From assembly GCA_022570795.1 (NCBI GenBank), contig JAKUDP010000011.1, positions 1,550,001-1,614,000 on the forward strand: a stretch of 64,000 bases of DNA, read 5' to 3'. Shown in pieces: positions 57,269-64,000 of the stretch (position 1 is the stretch's first letter; every line of letters starts with the position of its first letter). The stretch is from Sphaerulina vaccinii (lineage: Eukaryota > Ascomycota > Dothideomycetes > Mycosphaerellales > Mycosphaerellaceae). Made by a program: the position numbers and the translations under genes. The notes under the pieces are model-generated. The model ran no database searches and was not told the DNA's origin. It saw nothing but the letters and a program-made list of their open reading frames with translations.

Positions 57269-58684
57269 TCACAGCTTTGCGTTCCACGCCGCTCGATCAG
57301 CACTCTCCAAGGGCTTTTTCCTCCCGTCCCAAAACAGCGGACAGAGCTGCAACCATTTCTCCCGACTACACACCGAACGAAATGACCCCTTGTGACCAAG
57401 ATCCACATACTTGCCGATTGTGAGTCCTTGTGAGTTCTCGTAGGATAGAATCGTTGAGCCAGTAGCATTCGGTCCACCAACCACATTAGCTGTCTGTGGC
57501 TCATCGAGGAAGCAGTAGTGTATGCAACTTGAGTACCATGCATTGACGCGATGCGATCCACGGAATGACTCGTCGCCGACTAAAGAGTGTCGACCTCGAT
57601 CATAAGCATGTGCGTCGTAATGTGCGCCATAGTGGTCCTCCTTCGACCAGTACAGCTCATAGTACGAGAAGCGCGTGTCATCGAATCGAGTGAAGAGACA
57701 GAGTACATGTGGATCGAAGTGTTGTTTGCGCAGATATTCGCGATGTTGATCCATCGTACCGGTCTCATTCCAGCCTTGAGCGACGCGCGGATCGTTCTGC
57801 CATGCATTGAATAGAGCCAAGTGCTCGTCACTTCTCCAGTCGACGGCCTCGAGAGAGAACATTTGGTCTATCTCGGGGATGTAGCGGCTGTAGACAATAG
57901 ATCCTGGATGCGGCTTTGGGCGTCGGGTTGGGTGCCGAGTGTAGACTGGTTCGACGGGAAACTTCATGGTGAGTTGGTAGTTCTCTGGATACAGCGGATA
58001 TAGGTTCAGCGGTTGGCGTGAGAGACTATCTGTACCTTGGCCCGTGACCCAGATTGGTCTTGGTCCAGTTGGCGATGCCGCACCTTGCCAGAAAGAGCTT
58101 CGTAAGATGAGCAGTTCCGCAGTAGGGTCGACTGCCTTCACTTCTGGATACCATGGCTTCGGATGCTCGATCGCAAGTCCTGTGACAAGCAGCTCCTCCC
58201 AAACCACATCGCGACCTTCCCCAATGAGTGAAAGCCGGAAATATTCGTATGTAGGATGCGCCAGAAAGATGGCATGGACCACGTTCCAGATCTGTGCAAG
58301 GGACGGAGTAACATTGCCAGACCACTCAAAAGTGGTACCTCGACTTCTGTAAGCTCGTGCCCATGCGCTGTTGTTCGAGAGTGGGGGGCATTCTTCTACT
58401 GGTCTTGCTTCCAGGTCGAGCCACGACAGCGTGCAAAGGTGGAGTGGTTCGATTGGCGGTTGTGATGCAGCCGGTTGATCGTGCAGTGTTAAGACGTATC
58501 TGTCAGGTGTAGAAGTTCTGGAAACTGTTTTCACTTTATACGATGTAAGAAAAGGATGCGGGAGCTTGACGAGAGGATATCTGTGTGGAATTGGGGCCAC
58601 AGCTGAGGTATCCAGGTTCGATAAGGTGTCATAAGAGCTGAGGCATAACGAGCGCGTTGGTGTAAATATCGCTGGAGAGTCCAT
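57269..58684 (-). CDS. sidF: SidF-like N5-hydroxyornithine anhydromevalonyl transacylase
   Basis: A single exon of 471 codons from Met 58684 (MDSPAIFTPTR). A Met at 58750 is in frame but extends beyond the usual length of about 460 aa. The C-terminal half carries the IucB/MbtK-type GNAT acyltransferase domain: EIDQMFSLEAVDWRSDEHLALFNAWQNDPRVAQGW, read in parts, DPHVLCLFTRFDDTRFSYYELYWSKEDHYG, FRGSHRVNAWYSSCIHYCFLDEP and ATGSTILSYENSQGL. It ends NAKL, so AKL is a PTS1-type peroxisomal signal, in line with the peroxisomal location known for SidF. SidF transfers anhydromevalonyl from CoA to N5-hydroxyornithine, the step before fusarinine assembly by SidD. It looks intact although its partners are broken. 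It shares a divergent promoter with sidH. Confidence 0.85.
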   Translation of the reverse strand: MDSPAIFTPTRSLCLSSYDTLSNLDTSAVAPIPHRYPLVKLPHPFLTSYKVKTVSRTSTPDRYVLTLHDQPAASQPPIEPLHLCTLSWLDLEARPVEECPPLSNNSAWARAYRSRGTTFEWSGNVTPSLAQIWNVVHAIFLAHPTYEYFRLSLIGEGRDVVWEELLVTGLAIEHPKPWYPEVKAVDPTAELLILRSSFWQGAASPTGPRPIWVTGQGTDSLSRQPLNLYPLYPENYQLTMKFPVEPVYTRHPTRRPKPHPGSIVYSRYIPEIDQMFSLEAVDWRSDEHLALFNAWQNDPRVAQGWNETGTMDQHREYLRKQHFDPHVLCLFTRFDDTRFSYYELYWSKEDHYGAHYDAHAYDRGRHSLVGDESFRGSHRVNAWYSSCIHYCFLDEPQTANVVGGPNATGSTILSYENSQGLTIGKYVDLGHKGSFRSVCSREKWLQLCPLFWDGRKKPLESADRAAWNAKL

Positions 58685-59025
58685 GATAGGTAGTTTGAGG
58701 ATGTCGATCGCAGAAAGTCTTGAGGTAGCTAGCTTATGAAGAAGCTTCATCAGAGGTCGTTAAGCTTGCCAAGATCTGGACTCAGGGTACTTGCAGGCCT
58801 AGGCACGGGCATTCGTATAGACCAGCAGTTGGTCGTGGAATCTGGCAAAACCCGAAGCTCACTCAGACGGAGCTTCCCAAGCCACACACTTGTGCGCGAC
58901 CACATCTTATGTTGGCGGCCGCGGAACAGGCTGCATACAGGCTTAGCGTATTCACTAACCACATTATCAGCTGTACATAAGATAGCACACGAGGAGCGAG
59001 ACCAGCGCGTCGTGAAGCGAACGAG
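58685..59025. promoter_or_regulatory. Bidirectional sidF/sidH promoter
   Basis: A 341-bp spacer separates the divergent sidF (-) and sidH (+). TTATCAGCT at 58964-58972 is AGCTGATAA on the minus strand, one base off the ATCWGATAA iron-repressor site. No other strong element is recognised. Confidence 0.4.
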
Positions 59026-59445
59026 ATGGACTCCCGTATCGTCAGCGACGGCGCCCTCTCAGAATGTCGGGTATCTCCAGAACACAGGATCAAGACCAGG
59101 ATCGCAACATTGACACTCGAAAATTTCCGCGTTGACTTTCCGTCTGAGCATATTATTCAAGTCACCCTGGTACGACCAAAGAAGCTCAATGGCATCGACC
59201 AAAGCACGAGTCGAGAGATCGCAAAGGTCTGGGATTGGTTTGAAGACGATGCTAGCCTATGGGTCGGCATCTTGACTGGTAGTGGGAGAGCCTTCCGCAC
59301 GGGAGCTGATCTGGATGGTGAGTCTCGCGCTCGCTGTGTTCAAGTGAAATAACGAGCTCTGATTCGGTGGACAGAATGGAACGCCATGAATGCAGCTGGC
59401 ATTGTCAACGACATGTCCCCACCTGGTCTGGCTGGCATGTGTCGC
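59026..59445 (+). pseudogene. sidH: SidH-like enoyl-CoA hydratase, 3' truncated
   Basis: Exon 1 (to 59317) encodes FRVDFPSEHIIQVTLVRPKKLNG, VWDWFEDDASLWVGILTGSGRAFRTGADL. After a 57-bp intron, exon 2 (from 59375) continues EWNAMNAAGIVNDMSPPGLAGM. This is the N-terminal half of the crotonase fold with the oxyanion-hole GADL segment, as in SidH mevalonyl-CoA hydratase. Homology ends at about 59440 and NRPS sequence begins at once, out of frame. About half the usual length (roughly 270 aa), the C-terminal helices and any PTS1 are missing. The true start is uncertain; Met 59026 is the first good one. Confidence 0.8.
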
Positions 59446-61509
59446 CATGGGTGGTGAACATAGAGAATGATTCGATGCTCGCGGCGATCGGGTGTGTGGG
59501 AGAGTTGTGCCTTGAGGAAGCGTTCCTGCCTGGCGAGCCAGTAGACTCGCCACAATGGCTCACGTCTGGCAGCAAGAACTGCAGAGGACGTAATGGCAAA
59601 GTGCGACCCACAGGTGACCTTGTGAGACTGCTAGAGGATGGTAGTATTGAGTTCGTCAGGCGCAAGTACGACGTCTTCGGACGGGAGGATGCACGAGGGA
59701 CTGCAGTGGAGCTGACGAGGTATAACACCACAGCTACAGTCGGCTACCCGATTCACTGTCGTTACATGCAAGATAGTAGACGGAAGCGTTAGCATACCGA
59801 AGCTGCAGCTTGTGGTGTTTCTCGAAGAGTCATCCTCGCAGAACGCAGAGCTCGTGCAGATCATGTCGAGCGATCATGACCTCAGCCTGGGCGCAACAGA
59901 TTCGAGCGAAGAGTGTATGAGTATACGCTGCTCAATATCCATCGGCATGGCATACGAACTTAGGAGGCTTGATAAGTACGGAAGAGACTCGCTTCCTTCG
60001 TACCTGAAACCCGCTGCATATGCCGTGGTTGATCGGTGTCCACGCGCAGATCTCAATGGTTTAGAGATTCCCTCGACTGTGTTCGCCCAAATACAAGGAA
60101 GCCTCGGACGACTCTCTGAGACTCTGGCTGCACAGAACATGTTATCGTCAGCAGAAGGAATTCTGCAAGATGCTTGGTCGAAGCTGCTGCAGATCCCAGC
60201 CAAGCAGATCCAGGTTGACGACAATTTCTTCCGCTTAGGAGGTGACAGTGTCTTTGCCATGAAGCTTGTCTCAAACATGCGTTCAAAAGGACACGGCTTG
60301 ACTGTCGCAGATGTTTTCCAGAATATGCGTCTCAGTGATGCAGCGAAAGTCCTCAAGTTGCATCAGGTGCAGCGAAAGCAGAGTCCTGCGTACATGCCGT
60401 TCTCCACGTTGCAGTGTGAGCATCTTGATACTTTCCTCAGGGAGATTGTGCGGCCCAAGTTGCAGAACCCACAATGGGATTGTGAAGTTGTCCAAAACAC
60501 AGTTGGTGAGCTGGCTGCCAAGGACATAAGTTCGCGGCTTGATCTGGGCACACCCTTCGCGAAAGCTTTCCTCCTCGGATCCGCGAAGGGCTCTTTCAGC
60601 TTGATGATTCGTCTCTCGCATGCCCAGTATGACGGCATCTCTCTGCCGAATCTGCTGGCAGACCTTGGTTCAATTTATGCTGGTCATGTGCTTAAGCAAT
60701 GCGCCTTGTTCCCATCGTACGTTGCGTATGCTCGAGAGTCGTCGGTCCGGTCGAAAGCACTGGCTCACTGGCGAAGCTTGCTAGACGGCTCGTCCGTGAC
60801 AAGGCTTGAAGGTGAGCTTTCGCAGCTCAATGATACCGCAACCTTTCAGTCAAGGCTCGTAGACTTTAAGGATAAACTCGAAGAGTTCACAACGGCAACC
60901 CTTTTGACAGCTGCATGGGCAGTGATTCTGGCGCGAAGATTTCAGCTGCAAGATGTCACATTCGGCGCCGTAAGCTCTGGTCGCGGCGCAAATTTCGTAT
61001 ATGCTGATCATGTGAACTGACCATGCTATACCGTAATGCCTGTCAGAGTATCTTTCGAGCCTGAGTGGACAGCCGGCGATCTGCTTCAGTTCGTACAGGC
61101 TCAGACCGCAGCATCAGCGGCATATGATTTCATAGGCTTCGAGACGATTGCCAAGGAGTGCACTTCCTGGTCGACAGGCGATACGTCTGTCGGCTCGCTC
61201 GTCCACCACCAGGAAGTCGATGACGATATGGATACAATGCCGTTTGCGAATGGGTCATGCCGGATCGAAGTCGTGAAGCCACATGGAGATGCAGCTACGC
61301 CTTTCAAGGCTATTACGTTCGTGAAGAGCGGGAAGACACATGTCGGCGTGGTAGGCAGCAGCAGCGAGCGGGACCCTGGGCTCGTTGACGAGATTTTGGG
61401 TAATTTGGCGAGGACCATGGAGGAGCTGGCAGATCGTGATTCGAGACCAACACTGTGCCTGACTGTTGATGATGTCCATGGGGATAATTGTCAGAAAAGC
61501 TTGCCCTAA
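59446..61509 (+). pseudogene. SidD/NPS6-type fusarinine NRPS, 3' remnant
   Basis: The remnant starts inside an adenylation domain (VVNIENDSMLAAIGCVGELCL, VRPTGDLVRLLEDGSIEFVRRK, A7-A8 cores). It then shifts frame near 59725-59800. It continues IPKLQLVVFLEE and LPSYLKPAAYAVVDRCPR, then a thiolation domain (DDNFFRLGGDSVFAMKLV, carrier Ser at about 60248). A terminal condensation domain follows with SHAQYDGISLPNLLADLG in place of the canonical HHxxxDG. That domain is cut by TGA at 61018, where relatives have Gly before PCYTVMPVRV, and ends at 61509. The adenylation-carrier-condensation tail layout and the sidJ-sidF-sidH neighbours point to SidD/NPS6, which assembles extracellular fusarinine/TAFC siderophores. 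The first several kb are absent. Confidence 0.82.
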
Positions 61510-61779
61510 GAGTGGTGTATATATGAAAACTCGCGTAGCCACTTCCACCTTGACGTAGGACACTTCAAATCCATTCATTCCGTGTGAGAGGGGTCCAGAC
61601 ATTGACTTGGACGCGAATGTCGTGTCCTTTCGCTCGTTCGCACAGTAAGCAGTCTTGTTCCTATGGGTTTCCGTGTTTCACTGACATAGATGTAGGAGAA
61701 GAAGTGGCATGCACTCTAGGCAAAAAATGCACAACGCGGCCGCCAGCGCGCCAAGAATCCGCGCCTTCCTTCTCCATCA

Positions 61780-63885
61780 ATGACAACACCCGACCTCCTG
61801 CTTCCGACATCGACAGACACGTCAGGCAATGGTCAACAGTACAATGCTTTGAACACACTCCGTCAATCTGCAGCCATGTCACGATCTCCTGCCACCGATG
61901 CAGGCGAGCTGATGGCATATGCCTGTCAGACGTGTTCGAGGAGAAAAGTCCGCTGCGACAAGACTACACCGATATGTTCAAGCTGCAGCAAAAGTAGGCT
62001 TGACTGCATCTATCAGGCACCAGGTCCTCGTCGACGGAAGCGAAATCATGACGACGATGTCTACGAGCGCCTGGCACTGTACGAAAGTATCCTGAAGGAG
62101 AATAATCTGCTACCTAATGTCAGCAAGCCTGATACTGCTGATTCAGTGCAGCCTCCAATCACCCTCCGTCTGGCGACGACGAGTGCCACCTCTAACACTG
62201 GCAGACTGCTTGCGAGCTCTGGCAAGTCTAGATACATGGACAGCAATCTCTGGGAGAGTCTCGAAGAGATTGAGCATCTATCCGATGCAGAAGAAGACCA
62301 GCGGCCAGGCCTCAACACTCTTGCCGGGCGAGATCCATTCTCGGGCGCGCTCATGGGTATACAGCACGACTTGTTCCAGTATCATCCTACCTATAATCAG
62401 GCTCTTTTCCTCTGGCGGAGACACGTCGAGAATGTGGAACCACTTTGCAAGATCCTTCACATTCCATCTACCGCTGCGATGCTGGAGACAGTCCCGAAAC
62501 AACCAGAAAAAGCCTCCAAAGCAGAGGAATGCTTGCTATTCGCCATATATCACTTCGCTACTTACTCCATCACTGAAGCTGAATGCGAGCAACACCTCGG
62601 ACGCCCTCGAGCAGCCTTGCTGGAGGAGTATCATACCTGCGCTCGTCAGTCTCTAATCAACGCCAACTTTCTGAGAACCACAGAGATGATGATATTGCAG
62701 GCCTACATACTATATCTACTCTCTTGTCGATCTTTCTATGCTCCACCTGAATACTGGATCCTGACAGGAGTGGCTGTTCAGTTAGCACAGCGCATGGGTC
62801 TGCATAGAGATGGTGAACAGTCAGGTCTATCTCCATTTGAGGTGCAAATGCGACGAAGGCTGTTCTATCAGATCATACCTCTCGATGGGCAGGCCAGCAG
62901 GGAATCTGGCGTTGGTTTGGGCTTGATGCCCGACGGCTTCGATACGCTGCCACCTCTTAACGTTAACGACGACCAGCTGTGGCCTGGCATGACAGAGAAA
63001 CCTGCGGAGCAAAAGGGAGCGACGGAGATGACATTCTGCCTCGCGCGATCTTTCATTGGTCGTTCCTTCATCGAGACCAAACGATTCAAAGAAGGTGCAG
63101 AAGTGCAGCGCATAATCTCCCGAGCTGAGGACAATGTGGAACAGTTGTACTTGCGCTATTGCGACTTCGCTACTCCCCTCCACTTGCTGACGAACCTAGC
63201 AATCAGATCTGCTCTCAATGCCATGCGTCTTCGAGTTCGACTCCCGAATCTGAACAACATTCCCGATACGGATCAGTACAGAAGAGAACGACTGCAACTG
63301 TCCTGCAAGATCCTGGATACAGACGCTGCAGCACATGCACATACCAGTCTAAAACGATTCTTGTGGTACATCAAACCATTCTTCGCGTGGGGCACCTGGG
63401 ATGCTTTAATCTCAGTCCTGACCAGCCTGCCACGACACGATTTATTGACTCGCACCGAGACCGTTGAGATGTGGGACAGAGTGCAACAACTCTACGTGAA
63501 TCACGCTGAGATGTTGAGCGCGAAGAGAGCACTACAGGTCGCCATTGGCCGGCTGGCTCTCAAAGCATGGAGTGCTAATCCTCCAAACACAAGTACAATC
63601 GGACCCGAGCCCGACTTCATTACCAAGTTGCGTGCCTCGCGCCACTATCAAAGTCAAGTCAACGGCAAAGCAACTCGAGTTTCGAACGAAATGGCGTCAG
63701 ACACTGCAGCAATTGCGCCGCACACAGATGCACTTCATCATGGCGATAGCGCAGAAATGTCTGCCTCGCCGGCATTCGACTTCGACTTTGACGATTTAAT
63801 GACCGGCGATTCGACAGACTGGGTGTTCTGGGACAAGTTGATTAAAGAGTATCAAGCCCAGGGTGACCAATTGTTGGTTTCCTGA
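61780..63885 (+). CDS. Zn2Cys6 transcription factor with fungal-specific regulatory domain
   Basis: A single exon of 701 aa. The zinc cluster ACQTCSRRKVRCDKTTPICSS and on has Cys 49, 52, 59, 66, 69 and 76 (C-x2-C-x6-C-x6-C-x2-C-x6-C). A basic linker follows (GPRRRKRN) and then a short coiled coil (VYERLALYESILKEN). The fungal_trans (MHR) region is marked by QAYILYLLSCRSFYAPPEYW, GVAVQLAQRMGLHRDGEQSG, LSPFEVQMRRRLFYQIIPLD. An acidic tail is present (FDFDFDDLMTGDSTDW). It should bind CGG-type DNA sites in the nucleus. It lies 270 bp beyond the NRPS remnant on the same strand. Regulation of the siderophore genes is possible but not shown. It looks intact, unlike its neighbours. Confidence 0.88.
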   Translation: MTTPDLLLPTSTDTSGNGQQYNALNTLRQSAAMSRSPATDAGELMAYACQTCSRRKVRCDKTTPICSSCSKSRLDCIYQAPGPRRRKRNHDDDVYERLALYESILKENNLLPNVSKPDTADSVQPPITLRLATTSATSNTGRLLASSGKSRYMDSNLWESLEEIEHLSDAEEDQRPGLNTLAGRDPFSGALMGIQHDLFQYHPTYNQALFLWRRHVENVEPLCKILHIPSTAAMLETVPKQPEKASKAEECLLFAIYHFATYSITEAECEQHLGRPRAALLEEYHTCARQSLINANFLRTTEMMILQAYILYLLSCRSFYAPPEYWILTGVAVQLAQRMGLHRDGEQSGLSPFEVQMRRRLFYQIIPLDGQASRESGVGLGLMPDGFDTLPPLNVNDDQLWPGMTEKPAEQKGATEMTFCLARSFIGRSFIETKRFKEGAEVQRIISRAEDNVEQLYLRYCDFATPLHLLTNLAIRSALNAMRLRVRLPNLNNIPDTDQYRRERLQLSCKILDTDAAAHAHTSLKRFLWYIKPFFAWGTWDALISVLTSLPRHDLLTRTETVEMWDRVQQLYVNHAEMLSAKRALQVAIGRLALKAWSANPPNTSTIGPEPDFITKLRASRHYQSQVNGKATRVSNEMASDTAAIAPHTDALHHGDSAEMSASPAFDFDFDDLMTGDSTDWVFWDKLIKEYQAQGDQLLVS

Positions 63886-64000
63886 ACGCTCTCCACAGTC
63901 TCCACGAGAATCCCCACCTGGGCGACGAAGCCTCTCCACTTCCAGCATTGTCAACGCTTAGACTTTTGGATATGGCAATGGGTCACGAACGGAAGTGTTA

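Overview
The window is nuclear DNA of a filamentous ascomycete, most likely a Dothideomycete (Mycosphaerellales-like). The evidence is short GT-AG introns of 47-80 bp with CTRAY-type branch sites, a Zn2Cys6 regulator, 2EXR/F-box-like proteins, small secreted cysteine-rich proteins, a DUF6536 membrane protein, a GH92 mannosidase and a fusarinine-type siderophore locus. The species cannot be named from the sequence alone.

Layout. 1-5.6 kb is gene-poor, with one strong hairpin. 5.6-12.5 kb holds an F-box-like ORF, a fatty-acyl-CoA-reductase-like gene broken by one stop, a decaying DUF6536 membrane-protein gene and an unknown basic protein. 13-24 kb carries housekeeping genes (mitochondrial malonyl-CoA:ACP transacylase, PTC2-like PP2C), a secreted GH92 mannosidase, and a tandem array of about 240-bp units that each start with a tRNA-like A-box. 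25-44 kb holds an ABM-like protein, two divergent AIG1/GIMAP-type GTPases, two secreted cysteine-rich proteins, a hotdog thioesterase, an EamA transporter, an SPF45-like splicing factor, a peroxisomal 4CL-like CoA ligase and an acidic nuclear-type protein. 44.8-52.6 kb is repeat-rich: a tRNA-Met, two degenerate satellite arrays flanking an intact RNase H gene, and a complete MULE transposon (TIRs, 9-bp target duplication) whose transposase reading frame is broken only by TAG codons.

53.7-61.5 kb is the most striking part. It is a fusarinine/TAFC-type siderophore cluster in the order transporter - sidJ - sidF - sidH - sidD/NPS6, caught in decay. The siderophore transporter has one in-frame TGA. 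sidH is cut after its second exon starts and joins directly to the last third of the NRPS. The NRPS remnant has frameshifts and a stop. sidF (with a C-terminal AKL peroxisomal signal) and the esterase sidJ look intact. A consensus SreA/GATA iron-response site lies upstream of the transporter. A Zn2Cys6 transcription factor follows the cluster.

Several other genes carry nonsense or frame breaks, and most stops can be explained by C-to-T (or G-to-A) transitions. This points to RIP-like or deamination-driven decay, or, for the homopolymer case, possibly assembly error. All gene models were built by hand from reading frames and splice signals; no database search was run.
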